DNA from: Sepiola atlantica
Lineage: Eukaryota > Mollusca > Cephalopoda > Sepiida > Sepiolidae
Reading direction: 5' to 3'
Assembly (NCBI GenBank): GCA_963556195.1
Contig: OY744525.1
Location: 75,009,844-75,073,843 of the forward strand
Length of the DNA stretch: 64,000 nt
Shown here: one piece after another, positions 31,621 to 42,357 of the stretch
Position numbering within the stretch: the stretch's first letter is position 1
Layout: each line of letters opens with the position of its first letter
Program-made: the position numbers and the translations under genes
Notes under the pieces: generated by a model
Told to the model about the DNA's origin: nothing
What the model saw: the letters and a program-made list of their open reading frames with translations, nothing else
Databases searched by the model: none

Positions 31621-32870
31621 TAGAATTTCGACTTTCCCCCAAAATGTAATTTCGATGAAGCAAACAACTGTGGATTTTCTCAAGTTCCCGCTTGTTTTAA
31701 TATCATTGTTGCTACCGAGCAAATGGATCTAGTATATGTGGGAGAAGTGGATTCATTTTTGCAATCCCCATGGTATCACGCTGTGCTCTCAGCGTAGATG
31801 TTATTGCTTTTCTCCAACTTGATCAGCCTCTTCTAGTGTTTCCTCTGGCATCTCTGTATTAATAAAACGATCATATGAGATCATGTGTGTGCATAATTCT
31901 TTGTTGCCTGAACGTAACTTGGATGAATACAAGTTGAATTTTTTTTCCATTTATTATTTACTACTAGTTTATACTGACTCCTTGAGCAGAGTTGGTACAG
32001 TACTTGGGTATGTCAATATCCATCTTTACCTAGCTTCTATCGCTTTATAAATCATGTTTTTAAGCAAACATAATTCGTTTTCTACTAATGACGAATACCC
32101 TTTAGGTAGGCCTACTTATTTTGTAGATCATGAAGAAAAAAAAGGTCACTTTGTTTAAAAAAAACAATTATGTATTTTTTTTCTTTTCTTATTATGTTTA
32201 TTTTTATTTATAAAATATCAAGTAAAAAAAAATCCTTTAGACTTACGTAAGATTCGAACTCTGGTGTGGTAAGTCTAAAAAAAACTCGTATTTTAATATT
32301 CAGTGATTTGACATTGTAAAAACTACTGCCTTAGTAATGTGTACTCTGCCTATTCATTTTTTGTCAACCAATCACATGTTTGTATTTGCGTACAAACAAA
32401 CTCCAAAAACGCCATAACATTTTAATAGTATATATAGATTACTTGAATATTTATTGAAATAAAAAAGAAAAGAAAAGAAAACTAAAAATAATTTTTTTAA
32501 GGTCTATTAAAAAAAACTAAAAGATTTTTTTTTTAATCCTATTAAAAAAACTAAAAAAACACATGAACATAACAAGCTTCTCATCACGTAAAATTGAACA
32601 CACACTTTTTATTCCTTAAGGCTGTAATATTGAATGTGACTTACAAGAAAAGGTTCATTACTTATAAAAATTAATTTTCCGATTTTCCGATTTTGTTTAC
32701 TCTTGTTTCCATGTTTCAATTTAATTTTTTTCGGTTGCGCTTTTCCAATATTAGTTTCCGATGTTTTGTGAATAATTACATTTGCATAACATTATTAGTA
32801 TTCCTTTCAATTGTAGTTTGGACACATCTATTTTAAACTCTCCATCATTTAAATTTTCATACTTTTTAAT
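31621..32870. other. Intergenic or intronic DNA
   Basis: AT-rich, with A- and T-homopolymers. A small perfect stem (TTTAGACTTAC / GTAAGTCTAAA) at 32237-32280 encloses AGATTCGAACTCTGG, which looks like a T-arm, but there is no complete tRNA. The rest shows nothing supported. Confidence 0.45.
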
Positions 32871-33087
32871 TTATTAAAATCCCTTACGATTTTGCACCTG
32901 AATGTAAATCCTCGAATATTGTGTATCTAAGGGTTCTGCTGTAATCACATCTGTACTATAACAGTGAGTCCAGGATGGAAAGTGGCAATTGATGATTTCG
33001 ATTGTATCTCCAGGGTTTGGTCTACTTAACACCGTAAATGAATAAAAATGATTATGCCTCTCACAATCCAACCTCTGATCTAAGTCC
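32871..33087 (-). CDS. Candidate terminal exon of an unidentified host gene
   Basis: A minus-strand frame with ordinary, complex composition, unlike most frames here: QDLDQRLDCERHNHFYSF, TVLSRPNPGDTIEIINCHF, PSWTHCYSTDVITAEPL and IYIQVQNRKGF before a TAA. It is preceded on the minus strand by TTTAACCACTTTATCAG, an acceptable 3' splice site at about 33088. AATAAA overlaps the stop region (TTTTAATAAATT), so it could be a last exon. The short beta-rich NPGDTIEI segment recalls OB-fold or Ig-like domains, but I do not recognise the family. No further exon is evident within several kilobases. It could also be a chance frame or an old transposon piece. Confidence 0.3.
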
Positions 33088-33925
33088 TGATAAAGTGGTT
33101 AAAGGGTTAAGATGTGGAAGTGTTGTGGATCCTGAAATAAAATGTGACTTTTAATATATTTCGAATTATTTTTATCTAAGCTCTCCACCCTGCAACATGT
33201 CTCCACCCGGACAACAATGAGTAAATACGGCGAGTAAAGAATACATATTTCTCATTGATAGTAGTGATGGAACGATTCCCAAATTTTTCCCGATTCCGAT
33301 ACAATTACCAATTCTGTTCTAAATTCCCGATTCCGATACACTTACCGATTCCGATTCTTTTAAAATTTCTAAATATTTAATTAGAGATTTGTTACTTTAA
33401 AAAAATTTCAAATTACTATAAAACACACGTTTAATGTCAGCATATATTTTTTGCAAAACGTAAAAGGATACACTTGGGGTAGGGGCGTATATTACACGAG
33501 TAGATCTTTCTAAATATTTTTCTTAAATGTTTTCCTTGTAATTGATTAAAAATTGTGAGACAACTAAAGATTTATTTCTCTTTTAAAACAAAGCCGATTT
33601 GCATTAGTTCGTTGTTAGTTGACAAAATGCTATTTGAACTTTTTCATAAACAATTGAAAATAGTCGACGATTGGTATGCAAAATAAGTAGACGGTGCAGG
33701 AGCAGAATAGTTAACAAATCCTCCTCACCATGTTAAGAATGAGTTTCTAAAAGATAATGTTACTATTTAGAAAACCAGTCTTAACATGGAAAAGGGCGGG
33801 TGGGGTGGGGGGATTTGTTAACTGTTCTGTGCCTTCCCTCTATCAAAGAATGTTCATATTTTTATCCTAATCATAAAGATTTGTTCACTTATTAGATTGA
33901 TTTGTTTGACTGCAAAAAGAAAAAA

Positions 33926-33927
<2 letters not shown>

Positions 33928-34000
<73 letters not shown>
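33928..34000. repeat. (TAA)n microsatellite at the 5' side of the R4 element
   Basis: About 24 TAA triplets run directly into the reading frame of the retrotransposon. R4-clade Dong elements are known to insert in TAA repeats, so this is a meaningful junction. Confidence 0.95.
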
Positions 34001-34001
<1 letters not shown>

Positions 34002-34002
34002 T

Positions 34003-34701
34003 GACCACAAGAAAGCGTACGACAGAATCCTTCAAGCATGGATAATTGAATGCTTAAAAATGTACAAGATATCCGACAGGATTATTAATCTCATCAAGAA
34101 AACAATGGAAACATGGAGATTTGAACTGACAGCTGGAGGACAATACTTGACAGAGATAAAAATACAGAGAGGCATTTTCCAAGGAGACTCCCTATCACCA
34201 CTACTGTTTATCATAGCCATGATGCCACTCAACTACATACTCAGGAAATGTGATGCCGGATATAAGTTCACAGGCAGAGAACAAAGAATAAACCATCTCA
34301 TGTACATGGACGACCTGAAGCTATTTGCAAAAAGCAAAAAGGAACTGGAAAAGCTGATAAATACGACCAGAATCTTCAGTCAGGACATTCAAATGGAATT
34401 CGGAATGGAAAAGTGTGCATTGCTAGAGATTAAAAAAGGAAAGCTGGAGACGACTGAGGGCATGGAACTACCCAACCAAGAGCAGAAGAGGGCGCTAGGT
34501 GAACAGGACAGCTATAAATATTTAGGAGTTCTGGAAGCAGACACCATCAAATCAACAGAAATGAAAGAGAAGATTGGAAAAGAATATCTGAGAAGAACAA
34601 GAAAGCTCTTAGAAACAAAATTATATAACAGAAACCTAATCAAAGGAATAAATACCTGTGCAGTATCACTAATAAGATATTCTAGACCATTTATAAGCTG
34701 A
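34003..34701 (+). pseudogene. RT domain of the R4-type element
   Basis: Reverse transcriptase from motif A onward. DHKKAYDRILQAW holds the first catalytic Asp. IQRGIFQGDSLSPLLF is motif B. LMYMDDLKLFAKS is motif C, with the YMDD at 34303-34314. The thumb-side SYKYLGVLE follows. A TGA at 34699-34701 interrupts the frame at a point where related proteins continue, and SKEELGHLDQRTRKLM then reads on in the same frame. The N-terminal RT motifs are missing because of 5' truncation. Confidence 0.9.
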
Positions 34702-34935
34702 AGTAAAGAAGAACTCGGCCACCTTGACCAGAGGACTAGAAAATTAATGACTATGCACAACGCACTACATCCAAAAGACGATACAGATAGACTCTACATG
34801 AAGAGAAACGAAGCGGAAAGAGGACTGGTAAGTATAGAAGACTGTGTGGACGACACTAAAAAAGAGCTGGAGAATACATAAACCAGAACACAGAAAGGCT
34901 GATCACCGCAGCAAGAGACACCGTCCCAACGAACA

Positions 34936-35547
34936 ATGCAGGAAGCATCGAAACTGGACACAAACAGACAAAAAGAAAAATGGGAAGAAAAACAACTACA
35001 TGGACGCTTCATAAGACTCACAAGAGAAGAAACCAACGAAAATAGCTGGACATGGCTAAGAAAAGGAAACTTGAACAGGGAAACGGAATCTTTACTGATG
35101 GTTGTACAGAACAATAAAATTAGGACAAACTACATTAAAGCTAAAATAGATAAAACCCAGGAAAATAATAAATGCAGACTGTGTGGACAAAGAGACGAAA
35201 CAGTAAATCATACAATAAGTGAATGTAGCAAACTTGCCCAAAAAGAATACAAGAACGGATATGACTGTGTTGGGAAAGTAGTACACTGGGAACTGTGCAA
35301 ACAATTGAATTTCGAATATGCAGACAATTGGTACAAACATAAACCAGAAACAGTACTGGAAAACGAAAAACACAAAATTCTCTGGGACATGGATATACAA
35401 ACAGATAAACTCATACAAGCAAGGAGACCTGATGTTATTATAATAAACAAGAAGGAAAAATCTTGTAAAATCGTAGACTTCGTCGTTCCAGCAGACCACA
35501 GAGTGAAGATCAAGACATGGAAAAATGAAGTAAATACACAGAACTAG
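34936..35547 (+). pseudogene. CCHC knuckle and restriction-like endonuclease of the R4-type element
   Basis: A 203-codon frame. HGRFIRLTREETNENSW lies in the linker. A CX2CX8HX4C zinc knuckle (C at 35173 to C at 35224) is followed by the endonuclease core: RRPD at 35422-35433, then 14 residues, then D at 35476-35478 (IVDFVVPAD). The PD-x14-D spacing fits the restriction-like endonucleases of R2/R4 LINEs. The frame shifts near 35532, and the remaining C-terminus (YTELARDLKGIW, then IIPIIVGALGTI) continues in frame 3 to 35756. This half is almost intact apart from that shift. Confidence 0.88.
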
Positions 35548-35756
35548 CCAGAGATCTGAAAGGAATATGGAGCATGAAGAAAGTTAGTATAATACCAATA
35601 ATCGTAGGAGCACTAGGAACAATCCAAAAAAACTTGGAGAAAAGACTGGGAAAAATTGGAATCAAAGGGGCCATCGAAACCATACAAAAGACAGCAATGA
35701 TCAAAACAGCTACAATCTTAAGGAATATCCTCGAATGCGGAAACCAACATGCATAA
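35532..35756 (+). pseudogene. C-terminus of the R4-type ORF, frame 3
   Basis: Continues the ORF after a frameshift. IIPIIVGALGTIQKNLEKRL and IETIQKTAMIKTATILRNIL are the conserved end of these proteins. A partial second copy of the tail (GGLLSLRLQEIPLVVAGEQ) occurs at 36198-36257 in the 3' region. Confidence 0.8.
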
Positions 35757-36299
35757 GCTACAAAGGGTAACCAGTCACAAGGAATTTACAACAGGGAGAA
35801 AACAAAACCACAGGAAGAACACCACAACACGAACCAAGGAACAGAAACTGCAAGAAACATCACTTCATAATCCCCCCCCCCCAATAAATTACACCGGCCT
35901 CAGCTATCACTACACAAAAATGAACCAAAGAAACATAAATTACAAGAAACACTATAAGCTCCCCCTCTCCCCCCCCCCCAAAAAAAACAAAAATTAAGAA
36001 AGATTTTTTTAAAAAGACTTTTTTGTTAAATTAAAAAAAAAGACCTCCACTGGAAAAGTGCAGAGAATGCTGGGACCTTGGGGAGGCTTATTGCCACCCA
36101 AATCCCAGAGAAGACCAATTGTCCTTACCAGCGAGAAATCAATGGTAAGAGGATGTTGCGATACCACAACGTTATCGAAAAGAGGTGAAGAATACTACGG
36201 AGGCTTGTTGTCACTCAGACTCCAGGAAATACCACTGGTTGTTGCCGGTGAGCAATCACTGACGATGATCTGTGTGAGAACTTCTAGTGAGGAGGGGGA

Positions 36300-36356
36300 G
36301 TAGTAGTAGTAAGAGGAGTAGTAGTAGTAGCAATAATAATAATAATAATAATAACA
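36300..36356. repeat. (TAG)n/(AAT)n tract at the 3' side of the R4 element
   Basis: TAGTAGTAGTA, AGGAGTAGTAGTAGTAG and a run of eight AAT-type triplets. With the (TAA)n tract at 33928-34000 it shows the element lies within a TAA-type microsatellite. Confidence 0.9.
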
Positions 36357-36489
36357 ATGCAAAATTTATAGATTAAGACCCTCAGTTTAATCACCCCATC
36401 CCCAAAATGCGATTCTACTTTTTTAGGTGATTACATGTAAACATCTTGAAAAATTAGCAGAAAGAAAAAAAAAACAATTATTTTAGACT

Positions 36490-37625
36490 TTAGAGTGGGA
36501 GATCAGTTTAGTATATAAATTTAACGTAAAATGATCATCATTTCTGGGCCATTCTAACTTTTTACGGATGTTCACTAATTTTTTTATCACTAACCCTAAG
36601 TCCGACTGGCAAGCTCGTAAAACCTTGTGTAGTTGCTTAAAAAAATAGACCCCCCACCCCCAAAAAATAAATGAACAGAATTTATCTCTCATAGAAAACT
36701 AAAAAAAAATGGTTAATGCTCTAAAACGCTAGAATATTTCAGAAATAGGAGTTCATTTTATGTTAAATTTATGTGTGAAATTCTAAATTCTTAAATAATT
36801 GTTTTTTTTTCAGGGTGTTCACGAAAACAAGTACAATCTCATTTTTTAAGGGGTAGCGATGACCGGACAAAAGCTTGCCGGACAAAAGCCCACTAAAATA
36901 ATTCAAACACGGACAAAAGTCCACCAACGAAAAAATTAATTAATTTAAAAAAAAAATTTTTTTAATAGTTTTATATTTGATTTTTTTATAATTATTAATA
37001 AATGTTTATCAGTATTTTTTTTCCTTAAAAAAATGTTTTTATTTCATTTTTAAAGATTTTTCCGGTACTTTGTAAATACTGCATTCTTATGAAATTATCG
37101 GTGCTTGTTTTGTTGGGTTTTTTTTTCGCCAATTCGCAATTATAAAATTAGAAAATAAAGTATTAATAGAGCACTGTACTCTATGCTAATTCACCCAAAA
37201 AGAAAAATGCGATTCTCCATTTTTTAGGCGATTACATGTAAACAGCTGGAAAAACTTAGTAATAAAAATGAAATAAAACAACAAAAAATCAGTTTTGCAT
37301 ATAAATTTTACATAAAATGATCACCCCTTTCAGACCAGACAGCATTTTAAGGAGATGTAACCAATTTTGTTTGTTTTAAATCTTGGCCATATTTTTGATC
37401 AAACTTTAGTATAAAATATGTCATTGTTAAAAGTCATAAAAAGTATGCCTCCTTCCTACTACTAACTATAAGTCCGGGTGGTAATACAAAAAATAAAGTG
37501 ATTACATGTGGTGTTATGACTTTGTTGGTCAGACTTAGAGTTAGTGGTAAAAAATTTCGTTAATTGCCTTAAAACGTTAGAATGGCCCAGAAATGGGGGA
37601 TTATTTTACGTGAAATTTAGATGCG
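36490..37625. repeat. Large inverted repeat, ~100-bp arms
   Basis: The left arm (about 36512-36606; AACGTAAAATGATCAT, TTTCTGGGCCATTCTAAC, CACTAACCCTAAGTC) pairs with the right arm (about 37525-37618; GACTTAGAGTTAGTG, GTTAGAATGGCCCAGAAA, ATTATTTTACGTG). Between them a direct-repeat word (AATGCGATTCT, then TAGGTGATTACATGTAAACA at 36409-36440) recurs near 37208-37245. This looks like a decayed foldback element or the paired ends of a longer MITE inside the hAT-like region. Confidence 0.75.
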
Positions 37626-38211
37626 TAACAACGACCCCCCTCTAAATTCTAAAACAATTGTTTGTTTATTTTCATCTATATTTTTCACTTGTGCCAAAAC
37701 CGAAAAAATACAATAAAACATTAATTAAGAGGGTATATACTTGGTGACCAGACAAAAACCAGAGTCAGGGCGGTGCCAGCAAAATAAAAAACTTGTCCTG
37801 CTTGTTTTAAATCTTTTAATACTCAACTGTGAACTCTCTAAGAGGTGTTGTATAGACGTTTAGCAAATAGGTGCGAAAAGAAATTTAAACATTTTAAAAG
37901 GTTGGAGAAGCTAATAGGCATAAGTAAACAATAGAATATTACTTTGTTTACCATAAGTTACCAATAAAAAAATTAAATTAGGCTCTGAAAGTTAATGCTA
38001 AATCTGGGAATGTGATTCCTAACCTGCGGTCTTATGTTGTAAATAAACAATCTTCTAATAAATAGATACATTGTGTTTGTTTCATTTTTGATTGATAAGA
38101 AAAAAAATTAAAAGAATTGTTTTTGGAATCGGAAATAAGGCTGAAATTTTTCCGATTCCGACACCCCAAAATGTTCCGATTTTTCCGATTCCTATAATCG
38201 TCCCAACACTA

Positions 38212-39575
38212 ATCAATATATACTAAACATTCACGTAGCTGATTCAGAAACACAATCAGTGATCCAAATAAGTCCAATTTAAAACACTGAGTCTCATCAA
38301 ATGACTCAGAGCTAATCCTCTCTTCCAGGATCAGGATTTGAGCTGCAAACCACTGACCTCTCTAATTCCCCAACCATTGAACAGACGCCACACTTACTAA
38401 TACCTCAGAATAATAAGATTAGACAATTTTAATCTCTCAGCGCTGAACGCTAATCATCAAGCTACTGAGTTGCCTGTTGTTTTTTGTTTTTATTATCCTT
38501 GGACAAGAGAGTCACTTTTTAATAAGAAGATATGAAATGGAAGTAAAATCATGATATTTCTGAGATATGAAAGTTTCTTTTAAGTACTGTATATGCTCGT
38601 CTATAATCCAAGAAATATGGGACAAAGTATAATCGATGACAAAATGGTGGGTAGGCTTATAAATGAGGTCAATATCTCAATACTTTAACATCTACATAAA
38701 ACAAAGATCAAAATATGTGGATTGTTTGCTTTGCAATGAATCACAGTTTTACATACTAGGATTTTCCAGAATATTTTTTTACTAATCATTGTAATTTCTT
38801 AAGTTATCACCCTTGAATAAGAACTCTCCATTGTCTATAAATAGTTATCTATGCTTTGTAGTCAACTATGTTAAAAGGTGATTAAAGCTTTATAAACTCT
38901 TGTGTGTCTGTTTTTATTACATTCCCAGTCTTTAAGTTTTTATTACTTTTTAAAATAAATACATACTGTAATGACAAACGAGAACAGACGTAACTTGAGA
39001 AAGCTTTATTTGGCATACAATGTCGGTACAATATTAGTGCTGCTATTTATATTGTTTAGTAAAAGCAGGAGAGTTCTCCAAAAGGGAGATAATTCAAAAT
39101 AGGGAACGTTATTCGTAATTGTTCATTACACATACATTCTTAAACTTGTGTAAACTTGTTTAATTGAGTTGTGAAACAAAATTATTAATATAATAAAAAT
39201 GAACTAGCTATGTTCGGTTTACTTCAATCATCGCGTATGCAAATTTAATTTTTATAAGCAAATAATAATAATAATAATGATAATACTAATGATAATAATA
39301 ATAAAGAAAAGAAAGAATAATCACGTATGCAAATTTCATTTTATGAGAAAAGAAGGAACTTTATAATAACTGATAATAATAAAAAGGAAATATTTTTGTT
39401 ACTTTTAATATAAACACAAAAATATTTTCTTATTATTAGTAGTAGTGGTAGTGGTAGTAGTAATAGTAATAGTATTATTATTAATAATTAAATTGTGTCT
39501 TTTTCTTATTAATTAGTTTTGCTGCTTTTTCTTATTAATTAGTTTTGTTTCAATGATTTATATAGTTAATAGGAA
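38212..39575. other. Intergenic DNA, nothing supported
   Basis: No domain-bearing frame. Triplet-like AAT/ATG runs at 39266-39304 and GTA/TAG-type runs at 39438-39482. A T-rich stretch duplicates CTTATTAATTAGTTTTG at 39503-39550. Confidence 0.5.
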
Positions 39576-39579
39576 TTCA

Positions 39580-40010
39580 ATTGAATCAGGCATGTGTACG
39601 CAGTGTGATGATGTATGAAAGTGAAACATGGCCAGTAAGGGCTGAGGACATGCATTGCAAGGAGAGAAATGTTATGAGAATGATACAATGGCTGTGTAAT
39701 GTGAGTCTTAAAGACACTCTAAGATCTGATAACCTCAGATTGTGTGCAGAAGAATAGAATTCGATGACCATGTTGAAAGAATGGATGAGAGTTCTTGGGT
39801 CAGTAGATTTAGAATAGTTGAGGTAGCATGATCAGTTGGCAGGGGAAGTCTAAGAGAAACATGGAATGAAGTGATAAGGATGGATTTGAGAAAAACAGGT
39901 ATAAATAAAGACCTGGCCAGAGATAGGTTAGTTTGGAAATCAATTTCTAAAAACCGTCCAACAGATGTCAGCATGTAAAACGGACATTTAACTGAATATG
40001 ATTATGACGC
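39580..40010 (+). mobile_element. RTE-type LINE 3' end, copy 4
   Basis: Begins GGCATGTGTACGCAGTGTG and continues with AAACATGGCCAGT, CTTAAAGACACTC, AAAGAATGGATGAGAGTTC and GATGGATTTGAG, ending CAGCATGTAAAACGGACATT and GAATATGATTATGACGCTGATG. A deletion after AACCTCAGA removes the LDSIGRC segment. Clearly non-functional. Confidence 0.8.
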
Positions 40011-40104
40011 TGATGATTCCTCAGTCTTTCCATTCTCCTTGACTGTTCATGCCCATTTTTTGTTTTAACAACCGATGTTGGTGTCACCATGCTTTTTTAC
40101 TAAT

Positions 40105-40385
40105 ACTATTATCAGGCATGTGCACACAGTGTGATAATACATGGAAGCGAAACCTGGCCACTGAGTGTTCAGGAAATGCGTTGCATGGATAGAAATGATA
40201 TGATACAATGGATGTGTAATGTGAGTCTTAAAGACAGGCTTAAATCTGATAACCTCGGAGGAAGATTAAATCTGGACAGTATAGGGAGATGTGTAAAGTT
40301 TGGATATCAATTTCTAAACGCCATCCAACACATACCAGTATGTAAAACAGACGTTAAACCGAATATGAAGATTACAAGCGCATAA
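40105..40385 (+). mobile_element. RTE-type LINE 3' end, copy 5 (internally deleted)
   Basis: CAGGCATGTGCACACAGTGTG through GTCTTAAAGACAGGCTTAAATC and CTGGACAGTATAGGGAGATG, then it jumps from GTGTAAAGTTTGGA to TATCAATTTCTAAACG, losing about 200 bp that encode GHIERMDES through RDR. The 3' end is GTAAAACAGACGTTAAACC. It lies about 100 bp after copy 4 in the same orientation. Confidence 0.8.
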
Positions 40386-40730
40386 AATATTTGCACTTGT
40401 AGAAGCTTAAAATTGAGTAAATACTCATAGTACTGTTCAATAGTATTATTTATTGTATTATATATCAACTGTATGTTCCCATTTTCACGTACTTGTGTCC
40501 ATTTTAATTGAATGACGACAGTGAATCATTTGAAAGAAGACTTTTTAATGAAAATTTTTAAAAAATTGGTAAGGAGAAAAACTTATCATATTATTCTAGT
40601 AAATATGATTGTTTCAAGGAAAACATTAAAGTTTCAAAACATTTCTTTTTTTTTAGGTCCGGTCTCCAATATTTTTTGGCGCTCCTACAGTTTAACTCTC
40701 TTTCCAAAAGCAGTTTTCTAATTTGAGAGG

Positions 40731-41102
40731 ATGGAGAAGATTGTGGAATTGCTTGGACATTCTCTCTGCAAAATCTTCCAAGTGCCCTTCGCTCTTACCC
40801 TCTGCACAATCCAACTGGTGAGATCAAACAATTCTCACTCCTTTTCTTGTGACTTGTTGATCGGTAATTGTCTCTTTGATGTTGCAGAGTTAAACAAAAA
40901 CATGTTTGCTGAGCTGAGATTTAATGAGGTTCCCAATGACGGGCCATTTACGCAGGCTTTGTTCTTGGTCCTCGGCCTCACCCATCTAATCAGAAGGTCT
41001 TTTGCTTTTCCAGCAATTACTAAGAGGGCTAGGTTGGGAGAAGTAATATGCATTCACACACTCAAGCATACATCCATAAACAGTGTCATCTTAAACGTAT
41101 AA
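40731..41102 (+). CDS. Unrecognised 123-codon open frame (doubtful)
   Basis: A frame with balanced composition in a GC-richer patch (MEKIVELLGHSLCKIFQV... CIHTLKHTSINSVILNV). I recognise no domain. The opposite strand is also open for 72 codons (IRWVRPRTKNKACVNG), with a stop in between and similar-quality sequence on either side. This suggests an antisense remnant of a repeat and not a gene. No splice sites or polyadenylation signal stand out. Confidence 0.15.
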   Translation: MEKIVELLGHSLCKIFQVPFALTLCTIQLVRSNNSHSFSCDLLIGNCLFDVAELNKNMFAELRFNEVPNDGPFTQALFLVLGLTHLIRRSFAFPAITKRARLGEVICIHTLKHTSINSVILNV

Positions 41103-41489
41103 TCGTCGTGCCCCCTCCCCCGCTGCAAAGACAGTACATCGAGGGGTGGGCAACCTACTCAACTAAACCGCTAACATGAATATAAGTGTAATGGTAGATA
41201 AAATGAAACATATATTTACATAATCGTAGTAGTATGAAAATATATATATGGCAAGTAAGCCTGATGATTTCCTGTGGGAATGAAACATGAATGTCTCTGT
41301 GTAGCTTACTTGCTATAGATACATTTTCATACTACTACTTTTACTACTTATAAGCTCTACTTAACTAAATACTGAAAATATATACACAATATATTATATT
41401 AATTTACTAGCAAATATATGCAACCTCTGGTCGCATATTTTTGCTAGCTTGGCAGGATATCATGATGAACAAACTACATACACTAACCT

Positions 41490-41840
41490 CCAAAGGAGGA
41501 GGTAATGCTTGGTAAGATGGCATCATGACAACAGAACAAATACTATAATACCCCCTCAAAAATAGAGGAGGTTATACCTGGAAAGATCTCCCGATAAAAT
41601 GAGAAAGTAATGCCTGCGTGTATGGTATCATCGCGACAGAAATAATACTACACCACCACCACTCAAAAAAAGGAGAAAGTAGTCTATGGGAAGATGGTCT
41701 TATGACAACAAAACAGATACTACATTACTCCTACCTCGAAGGAGAATTATCCCTAACCCCTTAAAAAAAGGAGGAGATAATTCTTGGGAGAACGGTCTTA
41801 TATCAATAGAACCAATACTACATTACTCACCTATATAATA
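41490..41840 (-). repeat. Irregular tandem array related to the U2 SINE head
   Basis: Four imperfect units spaced 73-105 bp apart, each with GGAGGAGRTAAT-, GRTCTTATGACAACA- and RAACAGATACTACATTACTC-like words. On the minus strand the latter reads GTAGTATCTGTT, the U2 head core, followed by GGAG/GAGTAA, which is close to the end of the U2 SINE. A genuine U2-like head on the plus strand lies about 70 bp further on. Confidence 0.55.
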
Positions 41841-41910
41841 ATAGATTAAATCAGGATTTTTTTTCATTCATTTAAAAATGCCTAGCCATAAAACATTATT
41901 TTTTATAGTT

Positions 41911-41962
41911 TCCTGGCATTTTAGCTAAGATCAAAGTGTAGTATCTGTTCTCAGCATCGCAG
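41911..41962 (+). mobile_element. U2 head fragment
   Basis: CCTGGCATTTTAGCTAAGAT followed by CAAAGTGTAGTATCTGTTC matches the U2-derived head, with no recognisable SINE body after it. Confidence 0.65.
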
Positions 41963-42299
41963 CGACATCAGACGTAATTTAAAAACAATAAATAAAAAAA
42001 TAATACAATGTCGTTAACGGGAGAGAGACAGCCAGTCAGCCAGCCACCATCTTCTTCTCTTTTCCCTTCTTGCTTATGTCTGTCAGTAAGAATTCTAGTG
42101 AGCGATGTGTGTTTAGTAAGTTATCCATTTTTTAATTAAATCACTTTAATTAATTACAGTTAATATCGACGAAACTATTGCATATAGAGAGATAAAATAA
42201 GACAATAAAATTACCAATGAATAACCACAAACATTAATTTATTATGAACTGTTTAACAAATAGTTATGCAAATTAGGCAATCAAATGACTGTCCATCTC

Positions 42300-42302
<3 letters not shown>

Positions 42303-42350
<48 letters not shown>

Positions 42351-42357
42351 TAGAGAG
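42303..42357. repeat. (AT)n/(GA)n microsatellite
   Basis: About 17 AT dinucleotides followed by GAGAGAGAGAGA. Confidence 0.95.

Larger units (their letters stand above)
34001..36299 (+). mobile_element. R4/Dong-type non-LTR retrotransposon, 5'-truncated
   Basis: Starts inside the RT domain at motif A (DHKKAYD) straight after (TAA)n and ends near 36299, where GTAGTAGTAGTA and (AAT)n resume. Domain order is RT, CCHC zinc knuckle, then a PD-(D/E)xK-type endonuclease, which is the single-ORF layout of R2/R4-type LINEs. The gene is broken by a TGA at 34699, a TAA at 34879, a short frame-2 segment (34877-34940), a return to frame 1, and a shift to frame 3 near 35532. Confidence 0.9.
33262..38211. 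mobile_element. hAT-like element (~4.95 kb) hosting nested insertions
   Basis: The left end TAGTGATGGAACGATT matches the inverted right end TAGTGTTGGGACGATT (38211-38196), 13 of 16. Both ends carry subterminal CCGATTCCGAT words (33291, 33330, 33346 on the left; 38150-38190 inverted on the right). Terminal style and subterminal repeats fit hAT. The interior shares TTAACATGG, a G-rich block and TTGTTAACTRTTCTG with the element at 6781-8780. No transposase frame remains. An R4-type LINE and a large inverted repeat lie inside. A clear 8-bp target duplication is not visible. Confidence 0.5.

Noticed and set aside
32236..32280. tRNA gene
   Set aside because: Only a T-arm-like AGATTCGAACTCTGG inside an 11-bp stem; no D-arm, anticodon arm or full acceptor stem.
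35092..35513. Minus-strand frames of 101-135 codons
   Set aside because: Antisense shadows of the R4 endonuclease frame, which has clear domain motifs on the plus strand.
36058..36303. Independent 81-codon gene
   Set aside because: It is the tail region of the R4-type element and ends in its GAG/GTA repeats.
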